Counted from the stretch's first letter, positions 17,610 through 26,869 are shown. The stretch: 64,000 nt of DNA from Gemmiger sp. An120 (GCF_002160955.1 NZ_NFLN01000001.1:1-64000), one strand, 5' to 3'. Translations and numbers: made by a program. Notes: a model not told the origin generated them from the letters alone.

Positions 17610-18683
17610 ATGTCCGCATTGATAACCCTGATCGCCGCCGTGGTGGTATTCGGTTTGGTGATCGCTTTTCATGAATTCGGCCATTTCATTACCGCCAAAT
17701 GGTGCGGGATTCAGGTCAACGAGTTTTCCATCGGGATGGGCCCGGCGATCTTCTCCCGTATCCGGGGCGGTACCCGGTACAGCATCCGGGCGCTGCCCAT
17801 CGGCGGCTACGTGAGCATGGAGGGGGAATTCAGCGATGAGGAAGACCCCCTTGCCGACGATGTGCCCGCCGAGCTGAAAACCGGCAAACCCTTTGACCGG
17901 GTCAGCATTCCCCGCCGGGCGCTGGTGATGGCCGCCGGCGCCATCATGAACTTTATCCTGGGCTTTCTGGTGCTGGTGGTGCTGCTGAGCGGCCAGGACT
18001 ATCTGGTCACCCGGCAGGTGGCCCAAATCACCGAGAACTCCGGCGCCCAGATCGCCGGGCTGCAGCTGGGGGATGAGATCTATTCCATCAACGGTCGCCG
18101 CTGCTTTGTGGCTTCGGATATCGTCTATGAACTGGAGCGCGCCAGCGGCGGTTCCGCCGATTTCGTCGTCATCCGGGACGGCAAAAAGGTCAGCCTGCCT
18201 GGCGTGACCCTGACCACCGTCACCGCTGAGGACGGCAGCACCTACCTGGATATGGGCTTCAAGGTGCTGGCCACCGAAAAAACGGTGGGCGGGGTGCTGT
18301 ACCAGTCGGTGCAGTATACCGCCTATTACGGACGGTTGGTGTTCCGCAGCCTGGTGGACCTGTTCACCGGCAATGCCAGCGTCAACGACCTGTCCGGCCC
18401 GGTGGGCATCGTCAGTGCCATCGGCCAGGCAGCCGCCATGGGCCTGACCGAACTGCTCAGCCTGCTGGCCCTCATCACCATCAACCTGGGCATCATGAAC
18501 CTGCTGCCCATCCCGGCGCTGGACGGCGGCCGGCTGCTGTTTCTGCTGGTGGAAGCGGTTATCCGCCGGCCCATTCCGGCCAGGTTCCAGATGTGGGTCA
18601 ACCTGGCGGGGATGGCCTGCCTGCTTCTGCTGATCGCCTTTGCAACCTATAACGATATTGGCCGCCTGCTGTTTTCAGCCTGA
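17610..18683 (+). CDS. rseP: Site-2 (intramembrane) zinc metalloprotease, RseP/RasP family
   Basis: 357 aa. Active-site HEFGH (residues 25-29) lies in the first membrane helix. A single PDZ domain occupies about 125-205, and the third metal ligand lies in NLLPIPALDGGRLLF near 293-307. It cleaves membrane-bound anti-sigma factors and signal-peptide remnants; in Bacillus the homologue releases ECF sigma factors. An ECF sigma gene lies elsewhere in this window (55987), but no anti-sigma partner is visible. Confidence 0.94.
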   Translation: MSALITLIAAVVVFGLVIAFHEFGHFITAKWCGIQVNEFSIGMGPAIFSRIRGGTRYSIRALPIGGYVSMEGEFSDEEDPLADDVPAELKTGKPFDRVSIPRRALVMAAGAIMNFILGFLVLVVLLSGQDYLVTRQVAQITENSGAQIAGLQLGDEIYSINGRRCFVASDIVYELERASGGSADFVVIRDGKKVSLPGVTLTTVTAEDGSTYLDMGFKVLATEKTVGGVLYQSVQYTAYYGRLVFRSLVDLFTGNASVNDLSGPVGIVSAIGQAAAMGLTELLSLLALITINLGIMNLLPIPALDGGRLLFLLVEAVIRRPIPARFQMWVNLAGMACLLLLIAFATYNDIGRLLFSA

Positions 18684-18705
18684 CCGGCCGGGGAGGTAAA
18701 ACACT

Positions 18706-19752
18706 ATGGAGCGCGTTCGTAAACGGGAAGTACAGATCGGCAAGGTGCGCATCGGCGGGGACAATCCCATCGCCGTGCAGACCATGCTCAACGTGCCGGT
18801 GGCCGACATCGCGGGCAACGTGGCCCAGGCCAGGCGGGTAGCCGAAGCGGGCTGCCAGATCCTGCGGGCCAGCGTGCCCACCCTGGAGGATGTGCGGATC
18901 GTGGACGCGGTCAAGAACGCCGTGGACATCCCCTTTGTGGCCGACATCCATTTTGACTACCGCATCGCCCTGGCCTGCGTGGACGCGGGCGCGGATAAAA
19001 TCCGCATCAATCCGGGCAACATCGGCGCGGACGACCGGGTCAAGGCGGTGGCAAACGCCTGCAACGCCAAAAACATCCCCATCCGCATCGGTGTGAACGC
19101 CGGCAGCCTGGAAAAGGAGATCCTGGCCAGGTACGGCGCGCCCACCCCCCAGGCGCTGGTGGAAAGCGCCCTGTACCATGTACGCCTGCTGGAAAAACAC
19201 GATTTCAACAACATTGTTATCTCTATCAAGTCCAGCAATGTGCCCACCATGATGGAGGCCTACCGTCTGCTCAGCGAAGCCTGTGACTACCCGCTGCACG
19301 TGGGGGTTACCGAGGCGGGTACCTACCGGATGGGCCTGATCAAATCCGGCATGGGCATTGGCGGGCTGCTGCTGCAGGGCATCGGCGATACCCTGCGGGT
19401 CTCCCTGACCGACGAGCCGGAAAAGGAGGTCCAGGCAGGCTACGACATCCTGCGGGCCGCGGGCTATCCCGTGGCCGGGCCGGAGATTATCAGCTGCCCC
19501 ACCTGCGGGCGCACCAACATCCCGGTGGCCAAGATCGCCCAGGAAGTGGAAGAACGCCTGCGCGGCTATCACAAGCCGGTCAAGGTAGCCGTAATGGGCT
19601 GCGTGGTCAACGGCCCGGGCGAGGCCCGGGAGGCGGACATCGGCATTGCCGGCGGCAAGGACGAGGCGCTGCTCTTTATCCGGGGCGAAAAGATCCGGAT
19701 GCTGCGGGGCGACATCGTGGGCCAGCTGGTGGACGAGGTCTATAAACTGTAA
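18706..19752 (+). CDS. ispG: 4-hydroxy-3-methylbut-2-enyl diphosphate synthase
   Basis: 348 aa, the bacterial two-domain type. N-terminal TIM barrel with NPIAVQTMLNVP, then the [4Fe-4S] domain with CPTCGRTNIPVAK near 265-277 and GCVVNGPGEAREADIGIAGG near 299-318. Penultimate step of the MEP pathway: MEcPP to HMBPP, oxygen-sensitive. GGGAGG lies 9 nt before the ATG. Confidence 0.97.
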   Translation: MERVRKREVQIGKVRIGGDNPIAVQTMLNVPVADIAGNVAQARRVAEAGCQILRASVPTLEDVRIVDAVKNAVDIPFVADIHFDYRIALACVDAGADKIRINPGNIGADDRVKAVANACNAKNIPIRIGVNAGSLEKEILARYGAPTPQALVESALYHVRLLEKHDFNNIVISIKSSNVPTMMEAYRLLSEACDYPLHVGVTEAGTYRMGLIKSGMGIGGLLLQGIGDTLRVSLTDEPEKEVQAGYDILRAAGYPVAGPEIISCPTCGRTNIPVAKIAQEVEERLRGYHKPVKVAVMGCVVNGPGEAREADIGIAGGKDEALLFIRGEKIRMLRGDIVGQLVDEVYKL

Positions 19753-19827
19753 GCAAGCGGTGCGCCGGGCATTGCCTTTCGCGGGCAGGCCGGGCGCACT
19801 TTTGACCAAACGAAAGGGGAGGGAAGA

Positions 19828-22800
19828 ATGGAACGTCTGGTGTCGGAGCTCTGGCCCCAGTTTACCTCCGACGAGGAGTTCTCCCGCAGTTTTGCGGGGG
19901 TGGCGGTGCAGTCGGTGGAGCTGTTCCGCCCGCTGAACCGGGCGGTGGTGGGGCTGCACAGCGCGGCCCCGGTGGACCGGTCGCTCTGTGCCCGCCTGGG
20001 CGCGTCGCTGCAGCCGCTGTTTGCCGGGATGGAGGTGGAATGCTGCTGCCATTTTCCCTTTGAAGCCATCACCCCGGCCGAGATCTGGGGCATGGTAGAG
20101 GATCTGAAACGTCAGGACCTGCCCCTCAACGGCTTTCTGGACAAGGCCCAGATCTCCTGGGAAAACGGGGCGATCCTGTTCAAGATTCCCACCGGCACCC
20201 TGTTTCTGGAATCCATTCAGTTCCCGAAACGCCTGGCCGAGCTGATCGAAAAGCGCACCGGCTACCTGCCGGAGGTGCGTCTCGAGGGCGGGGCCTCTGT
20301 GTCGGAAAAACAGTGGGAGGAGCATATCCGCCAGAAGATGCCCGAGCCCACCTTCAAAGAGGACAAGAAGAAGCTGCCCCGCATCCCCGGCCTGGATCTT
20401 ACCGACAAGCCGGTGCGCATCTTCCATGGCAAGGAGTTCAAGCCTGCCCAGCTTACCCCGCTGATCCAGCTGGGCGGCGAGGGCGGCAAGACCATGGTCT
20501 GGGGCGATGTGTTTGCCACCGAGGTCAAGGGCAGCTTCCGCAAAATTTATATCGTATCCATCACCGACTATACCGGCTCCATCAATCTGAAGATCCGCGC
20601 CCAGGAAGGGGAGGACTGCAGCAAGTGGGAGGAGCTGAAAAAGGGCACCACCCTGGTCATCAAGGGCGACTGCAGCTACGACAAGTACGAGCGCGACTAT
20701 GTGCTGATTCCCTATGATGTGATGGTGGTGGAGCGCCGCAAACGGGAGGATCATGCCCCCCAGAAACGGGTGGAGCTGCATCTGCATACCAAGCTCAGCA
20801 GCATGGACGGCTTCTGCGACCCGGGCGAGATCGTGCGCACCGCCCACCGGATGGGCCACAAGGCCATCGCCATCACCGACCACGGCGTGGTGCAGGGCTA
20901 CCCGGAGGCCATGCTGGCCGCCGATGCCATTCGGAAAAACGACCCGGACTTCAAGCTGATCTACGGCCTGGAAGCCTACTATGTAAACGACATGGTGCCG
21001 GTGGTCTACGGCGCCCAGGCGGCGGGCAGCCTGGACGGCAGCTTTGTGGTGTTCGACGTGGAGACCACCGGTCTGAACCCGGCGCAGGAACAGCTTACCG
21101 AGATCGGCGCGGTGCTGGTGGAAAACGGCCAGGTCACCGGCCAGTTCGGCACCTTTGTCAACCCGGGCAAGCCCATTCCGCCCCGGGTGGTGGAGCTCAC
21201 CGGCATCACCGATTCCATGGTGGCCGACGCCCCCACCCCGGTGGAGTCCATCAAGCAGTTTGCCGAGTTTGCCGGCGACCGGATTCTGGTGGCCCACAAC
21301 GGCCACCGGTTCGATATGCTGTACATGCGCAAAACCGCCCAGGAGGCGGGCTTTGAGCTGGAAAACGCCTACATCGACACCCTGCCCATGGCCCAGGCAC
21401 TGTACCCCGGCCTGCACAACTACAAGCTGGACACGGTGAACAAGTATCTGGAAATCGAGCCCTTCAACCACCACCGGGCGGTGGACGACGCGGCCGCGCT
21501 GGCCCGCATCTTCTGCCGCATGCTGGCGGATATGAAGGAAAAGGGCATCTCCGACGTGCGCCAGATCAACACCGAACTGGGCGGCAACGGGGACGTGCTC
21601 AAGAAGAAATACAACCACCTGATCCTGCTGGTGCAGACCTCCCAGGGCTTGCGTAACCTGTACAAGATCATCAGCGAAGCCCATGTAAAATACTTCTTCA
21701 AGCGGCCCCGGGTGCCCCGCAGCCTGATCAACCGCTACCGGGAGGGCCTGCTGGTGGGCTCCGCCTGTGAAGCGGGCGAACTCTACCGCGCCGTGGTGGA
21801 GGGCCAGAGCTTTGAAGAACTGTGCAACATCGCGGAGTTCTACGATTTTCTGGAAATCCAGCCTCTGGGCAACAACGAGTATATGCTGCGGGAGCATATG
21901 GTGGACTCCATCGAAAAAATCCAGGAGTTCAACAAGACCATCATCCGGGTGGGCGAAGCGCTGCACAAACCGGTGATCGCCACCGGCGACGTACATTTCC
22001 AGGACCCGGAGGACGCCACCTACCGGGCCATCCTGCAGGCGGGCAACGGTTTTAAGGACGCGGACAATCAGGCGCCCTTGTTCTACCGCACCACCGAGGA
22101 TATGCTGGACCAGTTCTCCTATCTGCCCCGGAAAAAGGCGTTTGAGATCGTGGTCACCAACCCGAACAAGATCGCCGACAGCATCGACGGCAGCATCCGG
22201 GCCATCCCCAAAGGCACCTATCCGCCCTCCATCGAGGGCGCGGAGGAGCAGCTGCGCAGCGCCACCTGGACCCACGCCAAGGAAAAATACGGCGACCCGC
22301 TGCCCGAACTGGTGGAAAAGCGGCTGCAGAAAGAGCTGGACTCCATCTGCGGCCACGGCTACGCGGTGCTGTATGTGATCGCGGTCAAACTGGTGGCCTA
22401 CTCCAACGAGCACGGCTACCAGGTGGGCAGCCGTGGTTCGGTGGGCTCCTCCGCCGTGGCCCACTTCTCCGGCATCTCGGAGGTCAACAGCCTGCCGCCC
22501 CATTACCTGTGCCCCAAGTGCAAGCACAGCGAGTTCGTCACCGACGGCAGCGTGGCCGACGGCTTTGACCTGCCGGACAAAAATTGCCCCGTCTGCGGCG
22601 CCCCCATGGAGGTGGACGGCCACGACATCCCGTTTGAAACCTTCCTGGGTTTCTACGGCGACAAGGAACCGGATATCGACCTGAACTTCTCCGGCGAATA
22701 CCAGAGCCATGTGCACCGGTATACCGAGGAACTGTTCGGCAAGGAGTTCGTGTTCAAGGCGGGCACCGTGTCCGGCCTGCAGGATAAAACCGCCTACGGC

Positions 22801-24108
22801 TATGTGCGCAAATACCTGGAAGAACGGGGCCGCATCGTGAACCACGCGGAGGAAAACCGCCTGACCCAGGGCTGCACCGGGGTCAAGCGCACCACCGGCC
22901 AGCACCCTGGCGGCATGGTGGTCGTGCCCTCCAACTATGAAATCTACGATTTCTGCCCCATCCAGCACCCGGCGGACGACAAGGAAAAGGGCGTTCTTAC
23001 CACCCACTTTGAATTCAAATACCTGCACGACACCCTGCTCAAGCTGGACGAGCTGGGCCATGATGTGCCCACCATGTACAAGTATTTCGAGGACATGACC
23101 GGCATCACCATGGACAAGGTGCCCATGAACGATCCCCGGGTTATCAGCCTGCTTACCTCCACCGAGGCGCTGGGTGTTACCCCGGAGCAGATCGACAGCC
23201 AGACCGGCACCTTCGGCATCCCGGAACTGGGCACGCCTTTTGTGCGCCAGATGCTGCTGGAGGCCCAGCCCAAGAACTTCAGCGACCTGATCCAGATCTC
23301 CGGCCTGTCCCACGGTACCGACGTGTGGAACGGCAACGCCCAGGACCTGATCAAAAACGGCGTGTGCACCATTTCCGACGTTATCGGCTGCCGTGACAGC
23401 ATCATGACCTACCTGCTCCATAAAGGCCTGGAACCCAAACTGGCCTTCAATATCATGGAGCTTACCCGTAAGGGCAAGGTGGCAAAGAACGGCTTCCCGG
23501 AGGGCGCGGAGGAAAAGATGAAGGAGTGCGGCGTGCCGGACTGGTACATGGACTCCTGCCGCAAGATCCAGTATATGTTCCCCAAGGCCCACGCAGTGGC
23601 CTACCTGATCGCGGCCATCCGGCTGATGTGGTTCAAGGTGTACCACCCGGCGGCGTTCTACGCGGTGTACTTCACCGTCCGGGGCGACGACATCGACTAT
23701 GAGGCGGCCATCGGCGGCCAGAAGGTGGCCTGGCAGCACCTGCAGCAGGTCAATGCCCGGCTTAAAGAGGAAAAGAAAGCCAAGGACGAAGACATCCAGG
23801 TTTCGCTGCAGCTGGTCAACGAGATGCTGGCCCGGGGCTGTGAGTTCCTGCCCATCCAGCTGGGCAAGAGCCGTGCCAAGCTGTATACCCTGGAGGACGG
23901 CAAGGTCCGCCTGCCCTTCATGGCCCTGAAAGGCGTGGGCGAGTCGGCGGCCATGGCGCTGGAGAATGCCACCATCCACGGGGAGGAGTACGTCTCCGCC
24001 CAGGAGCTGCAGCAGGCCTGCGGCGTATCCACCGCGGTGATGGAATCCCTGAAATCGGTGGGCGCCTTGGGCGATCTGCCGGATACCAACCAGCTCAGCT
24101 TTTTGTAA
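19828..24108 (+). CDS. polC: DNA polymerase III alpha subunit, PolC type
   Basis: 1426 aa, full PolC length. Order: N-terminal domain, OB fold (about 190-310), PHP domain with ELHLHTKLSSMDG (His318/His320) and AIAITDHGVVQGYPEA, and an inserted DEDDh 3'-5' exonuclease (VFDVETTG, Asp410/Glu412; HNGHRFDMLYMRK; HHRAVDD). The PHP then resumes, and the polymerase core has PDIDLNFS (Asp949/Asp951). A zinc-finger-like CPKCKH...CPVCG lies near 893-932. Main replicative polymerase of low-GC Gram-positives. Last gene of the pyrH cluster; GGGGAGGGAAG precedes the ATG. Confidence 0.98.
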   Translation: MERLVSELWPQFTSDEEFSRSFAGVAVQSVELFRPLNRAVVGLHSAAPVDRSLCARLGASLQPLFAGMEVECCCHFPFEAITPAEIWGMVEDLKRQDLPLNGFLDKAQISWENGAILFKIPTGTLFLESIQFPKRLAELIEKRTGYLPEVRLEGGASVSEKQWEEHIRQKMPEPTFKEDKKKLPRIPGLDLTDKPVRIFHGKEFKPAQLTPLIQLGGEGGKTMVWGDVFATEVKGSFRKIYIVSITDYTGSINLKIRAQEGEDCSKWEELKKGTTLVIKGDCSYDKYERDYVLIPYDVMVVERRKREDHAPQKRVELHLHTKLSSMDGFCDPGEIVRTAHRMGHKAIAITDHGVVQGYPEAMLAADAIRKNDPDFKLIYGLEAYYVNDMVPVVYGAQAAGSLDGSFVVFDVETTGLNPAQEQLTEIGAVLVENGQVTGQFGTFVNPGKPIPPRVVELTGITDSMVADAPTPVESIKQFAEFAGDRILVAHNGHRFDMLYMRKTAQEAGFELENAYIDTLPMAQALYPGLHNYKLDTVNKYLEIEPFNHHRAVDDAAALARIFCRMLADMKEKGISDVRQINTELGGNGDVLKKKYNHLILLVQTSQGLRNLYKIISEAHVKYFFKRPRVPRSLINRYREGLLVGSACEAGELYRAVVEGQSFEELCNIAEFYDFLEIQPLGNNEYMLREHMVDSIEKIQEFNKTIIRVGEALHKPVIATGDVHFQDPEDATYRAILQAGNGFKDADNQAPLFYRTTEDMLDQFSYLPRKKAFEIVVTNPNKIADSIDGSIRAIPKGTYPPSIEGAEEQLRSATWTHAKEKYGDPLPELVEKRLQKELDSICGHGYAVLYVIAVKLVAYSNEHGYQVGSRGSVGSSAVAHFSGISEVNSLPPHYLCPKCKHSEFVTDGSVADGFDLPDKNCPVCGAPMEVDGHDIPFETFLGFYGDKEPDIDLNFSGEYQSHVHRYTEELFGKEFVFKAGTVSGLQDKTAYGYVRKYLEERGRIVNHAEENRLTQGCTGVKRTTGQHPGGMVVVPSNYEIYDFCPIQHPADDKEKGVLTTHFEFKYLHDTLLKLDELGHDVPTMYKYFEDMTGITMDKVPMNDPRVISLLTSTEALGVTPEQIDSQTGTFGIPELGTPFVRQMLLEAQPKNFSDLIQISGLSHGTDVWNGNAQDLIKNGVCTISDVIGCRDSIMTYLLHKGLEPKLAFNIMELTRKGKVAKNGFPEGAEEKMKECGVPDWYMDSCRKIQYMFPKAHAVAYLIAAIRLMWFKVYHPAAFYAVYFTVRGDDIDYEAAIGGQKVAWQHLQQVNARLKEEKKAKDEDIQVSLQLVNEMLARGCEFLPIQLGKSRAKLYTLEDGKVRLPFMALKGVGESAAMALENATIHGEEYVSAQELQQACGVSTAVMESLKSVGALGDLPDTNQLSFL

Positions 24109-24118
24109 GACAAAGAAT

Positions 24119-24148
24119 AAGGCCCGGACGGAAACCGTCCGGGCCTTG
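24119..24148. terminator. Terminator between polC and the MscS gene
   Basis: GGCCCGGACGG / CCGTCCGGGCC stem with an AAA loop; short T-rich tail on the + side and A-rich flank serving the convergent gene. Confidence 0.8.
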
Positions 24149-24151
24149 CCT

Positions 24152-25231
24152 TTATTCCTGTTTCATATACACCGTCTGCGAGGGGAACGCAAACTCCGCG
24201 CCCTGCCGCTGCATGATGTCCAGAATTTCCAGATTGATCTGCTCCTGCGTGGCCAGGAACACGGCCAGATCCGGTGTTTTCACCGCGCACTGCACCAGAA
24301 TGTCGATGCTGCTGGCGGAAAACCCGGTCAACCGTACCCGCACGGTGCTGCTGTCCACATCCTCCCGGGCGGACAGCATGGTCCGCAATTCCTCCATCAG
24401 GCTTTCAATGGTGGCGCGGGGGGTGTCGTAGGTGACCCCCAGCGTAAACCGCAGCATCCGCAGGGTGCGCTGGGTGGCGTTTACAATGTTGTCGGCGCAC
24501 AGCTGGCTGTTGGGCACCGTTACCAGCGAGCCGTCCAGTGTGCGCACCCGGGTAGAGCGGAACCCGATATCCTCCACCGAACCCTCTACCGTGCCGGTCT
24601 GGATCCAGTCCCCCAGCGAAAAGGGCTTTTCGGTGATCAGGATCAGCCCGCTGAACAGGTTGGTGGCGCTTTCCTTGGCGGCCAGCGAAACGGTCAGGCC
24701 AGCCAGACCGAAGCCGGCCAGCAGACCGTTCACGTCAAAGTTCATCTCGCCCAGCACCATCACCACGGCAAAGCAGATCACCACGATCTTGAGAATCTTA
24801 TTGATGAAGGCGGCGGCGGTTTTGTCCACCTCCACGTCCAGCTTGCCCTGCACATTCTGCACCATCATCGGCGCAATATCGCTGGAACCGATCAGCCCCC
24901 AGGCCAGCAGACCGATCAGGGCAATGCGCAGCAGCCGCAGCGCCCAGCGCAGCAGTTCGTCCAGCCAGGCATCCGGCAAAGGAAGAAAGAACAGCGCCGC
25001 ATACAGCCCCAGCACCCAGATCAGCACCGGAAGCGGCTTGGAAAAGCCCTTCAGCAGGATACCGGGCAGCCGGTTCTTGCGCCGGTCCACCCGCTTCTGT
25101 GCCCAGGGCAGCAGCTTGTGCCGCACCAGGCGGCTGATCAGATAGACGACGGCGAACAATACGACCGCGCCGCCCAGCCGCAGCAGCGAGCCCGGATTTT
25201 CTGTCCAATAGGTCCGTAATGTGTCGAACAA
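24152..25231 (-). CDS. MscS-family mechanosensitive ion channel
   Basis: 359 aa from the TTG at 25231. Four to five membrane helices are followed by the MscS pore helix and beta domain: NVNGLLAGFGLAGLTVSL-like segment (GLLAGFGLAGLTVSLAAKES), FSLGDWIQTGTVEGSVEDIG and TVPNSQL. Opens under membrane tension on osmotic downshock. The frame can start at a GTG at 25270, but the promoter -10 lies at 25272-25277, so that codon would be at or before the transcription start. AGGTG with 6 nt spacing supports TTG 25231; GTG 25240 is an alternative. Confidence 0.88.
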   Translation of the reverse strand: MFDTLRTYWTENPGSLLRLGGAVVLFAVVYLISRLVRHKLLPWAQKRVDRRKNRLPGILLKGFSKPLPVLIWVLGLYAALFFLPLPDAWLDELLRWALRLLRIALIGLLAWGLIGSSDIAPMMVQNVQGKLDVEVDKTAAAFINKILKIVVICFAVVMVLGEMNFDVNGLLAGFGLAGLTVSLAAKESATNLFSGLILITEKPFSLGDWIQTGTVEGSVEDIGFRSTRVRTLDGSLVTVPNSQLCADNIVNATQRTLRMLRFTLGVTYDTPRATIESLMEELRTMLSAREDVDSSTVRVRLTGFSASSIDILVQCAVKTPDLAVFLATQEQINLEILDIMQRQGAEFAFPSQTVYMKQE

Positions 25232-25271
25232 ACGAAACACCTGCCTTGCCGATTCGGAGTATTCTTCCACG

Positions 25272-25300
25272 ATTATACCAGACCTTTCCGCTTATTGCAA
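25272..25300 (-). promoter_or_regulatory. Promoter of the MscS gene
   Basis: Minus strand TTGCAA (25295-25300), 17 bp, TATAAT (25272-25277). Its -35 lies 8 bp from the -35 of the divergent ribU promoter, which has the same hexamers. Confidence 0.85.
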
Positions 25301-25308
25301 AATTGTTG

Positions 25309-25337
25309 TTGCAATTTCTATGCAAAGCGCATATAAT
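25309..25337 (+). promoter_or_regulatory. Promoter of the FMN riboswitch-ribU unit
   Basis: TTGCAA (25309-25314), 17 bp, TATAAT (25332-25337). The expected start, about 25344, is just ahead of the riboswitch. Confidence 0.85.
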
Positions 25338-25353
25338 ACTATGCAGAAAGTCT

Positions 25354-25464
25354 GTTTCAGGGCGGGGTGCAATTCCCCACCGGCGGTACAGCCCGCGAAC
25401 ATCCTGTATGGATGCCGATCTGGTGAGATTCCAGAGCCGACGGTATAGTCCGGATGAAAGAAAC
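25354..25464 (+). promoter_or_regulatory. FMN riboswitch (RFN element)
   Basis: All conserved RFN blocks are visible: GGGCGGGGTGCAATTCCCCA, CCGGCGGTACAGCCCGCGA, a variable hairpin, GAGCCGACGGTATAGTCCGG and ATGAAAGA. P1 closes as GTTTC (25354-25358) with GAAAC (25460-25464). Binds FMN and, with the terminator that follows, stops transcription of the riboflavin transporter when flavin is plentiful. Confidence 0.96.
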
Positions 25465-25486
25465 GGCAGGGTATCTGTACATTTGC

Positions 25487-25526
25487 CGCGCCCTTTTGCA
25501 ATGCTTTGCAGAAGGGCGCGTTTTTT
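25487..25526 (+). terminator. Riboswitch-controlled terminator
   Basis: Long stem CGCGCCCTT.TTGCAA / TTTGCAGAAGGGCGCG followed by six T, between the RFN element and ribU; the expression platform of the FMN riboswitch. Confidence 0.88.
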
Positions 25527-25605
25527 GTTTCCTCCCTGTCCACACGTTGGGGCAGCCTTTCGCAAAAATCAAACAGGGCGAAACTGCCCGGGAGGAGTAC
25601 CTATC

Positions 25606-26202
25606 ATGACTACCCATTCTGCAAGAGTCCACAAGACCGTTGTTACCGCCATGCTGGCGGCCATTGCCACCGTGCTGATGTTCCTGGACTTCAGTCTGCC
25701 CATCATCCCGTCCTTTGTCAAGATGGACGTGTCCGAACTGCCCGCCCTGCTGGCTTCTTTCAGCCTGGGGCCTGTCTCCGGCATTGTGGTCTGCCTGCTC
25801 AAGAACCTGTTTAATCTGCTGTTCCGCGGCAGCACCGGCGGCATCGGCGAAGTGTGCAACTTCCTGCTGGGCGCGTCCTTTGTGGGCGTTGCCGGTCTGA
25901 TCTACAAATACAAAAAGACCCGTATGGGCGCGGTGATCGGCGCTCTGGTGGGCGCGGCGGTTATGGCTGTAATCTCCATCCCGGTCAACTACTTCATCAG
26001 CTACCCGGTGTACGCTGCCATGTTCGGCGGCATGGACAAGATCCTGGCCGCCTACAACGCCATCCGTCCCGGCTCCGATGGCCTGCTGGAATGCCTGCTG
26101 GTCTTCAACGCACCGTTCACCCTGGTCAAGGGCCTGATCGACGCGGCGCTGACCTTCCTGATCTACAAGCCGCTGAGCCCGGTTCTCCACGGCCGTCACT
26201 AA
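25606..26202 (+). CDS. ribU: Riboflavin ECF transporter S component
   Basis: 198 aa, about 6 membrane helices. RibU features: ARVHKTVVTAMLAAIATVLM at the N-terminus (A-x3-A-type helix 1 motif), VKMDVSELPALLASFSLGP, and a final long helix ending FLIYKPLSP. Binds riboflavin and works with a shared ECF energising module, not encoded here. The ATG at 25606 has GGAGGAG 8 nt upstream. Preceded by its own FMN riboswitch, which confirms the substrate. Confidence 0.96.
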   Translation: MTTHSARVHKTVVTAMLAAIATVLMFLDFSLPIIPSFVKMDVSELPALLASFSLGPVSGIVVCLLKNLFNLLFRGSTGGIGEVCNFLLGASFVGVAGLIYKYKKTRMGAVIGALVGAAVMAVISIPVNYFISYPVYAAMFGGMDKILAAYNAIRPGSDGLLECLLVFNAPFTLVKGLIDAALTFLIYKPLSPVLHGRH

Positions 26203-26207
26203 ACAAT

Positions 26208-26241
26208 AAAACGGGCGCCCCGCAGCGGGCGCCCGTTTTTT
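26208..26241. terminator. Bidirectional terminator between ribU and the HTH-SOR gene
   Basis: AAACGGGCGCCC / GGGCGCCCGTTTTT stem with a short loop, convergent gene ends on both sides. Confidence 0.9.
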
Positions 26242-26247
26242 ATGCGG

Positions 26248-26832
26248 TCACACTTTCTGGCGCATCAGGCCGTGGTGGTTGCAGTACAGGTACAGATACC
26301 CGGATTTCTGCAGCCGCAGGCGGCATTCCGCGTTTCCTTCCGGGTACAGCTTCACCAGCTGGAACCGGTCGGCCGTCACATATGCCAGAAACGAGATGCG
26401 GTGGTTTTTGGTCATCGGATGCGGTACCGACAGGAACGCTTCATCCTCCACCGGCTCCACCAGGATGCGGTGATCCTCATCGGTATCCTCCGGCTCCAGC
26501 GCCGGCAGGGTCACACCGCAGCAGCTTACCACCGCCTCTCCGGCTGCGTGGATCACATTGCCGCAAAGAGGACATACGTAAAACCGTGCCCGCAGCATGT
26601 TGCCGGCCCGGTTCCGGTTTACCACTGTCTGGCCGGAAAGCAGTTCCATCACCGAAACACCCAGCGCCGCTGCCAGCGGTTCGATCAGCGAAATGTCCGG
26701 CAATCCTTTGGCGGTCTCCCATTTGGAAACAGCCTTGGCGCTCACGTCGATCGTTTCGGCAAGCTGCGCCTGGGTAAGCCCCTTTTCCTCCCGCAGCCGC
26801 CGGATGGTGCTGCCTGTCACATAGGTGTCCAT
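26248..26832 (-). CDS. XRE-family HTH regulator fused to a desulfoferrodoxin-like module
   Basis: 194 aa. Residues about 8-62 are a Cro/CI-type HTH (IRRLREEKGLTQAQLAETID, VSAKAVSKWETAKG, PDISLIEPLAAALGVSVMEL). After a linker, residues 84-110 match desulforedoxin: CPLCG (Cys87, Cys90) and CCG (Cys104, Cys105), a likely Fe(Cys)4 or zinc site. Residues 115-190 match the superoxide-reductase domain: His121, HPMTKNH (His138, His144) and CNHHG (Cys184, His187), i.e. the four His and one Cys that hold the catalytic iron. The start has GGAGGAG 7 nt upstream. Probably an iron- or superoxide-responsive regulator; enzymatic activity is possible but untested. Divergent from secG. Confidence 0.88.
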   Translation of the reverse strand: MDTYVTGSTIRRLREEKGLTQAQLAETIDVSAKAVSKWETAKGLPDISLIEPLAAALGVSVMELLSGQTVVNRNRAGNMLRARFYVCPLCGNVIHAAGEAVVSCCGVTLPALEPEDTDEDHRILVEPVEDEAFLSVPHPMTKNHRISFLAYVTADRFQLVKLYPEGNAECRLRLQKSGYLYLYCNHHGLMRQKV

Positions 26833-26869
26833 ATCGTTCTCCTCCCGTTTCGGGTTGTTGTCTGCCGTA

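Noticed and set aside
18598-23979. A 1793-codon open frame on the minus strand opposite ispG and polC
   Set aside because: It is antisense to two certain genes, rich in His/Gln/Gly/Val from complement of GC-biased codons, and matches no family. The same explanation covers other long antisense frames at 6513-8279, 36585-40502 and 50595-53522.
20753-24108. Zinc-finger-like Cys cluster in PolC as a separate small protein
   Set aside because: It is in frame and within the normal PolC domain order, so it belongs to polC.
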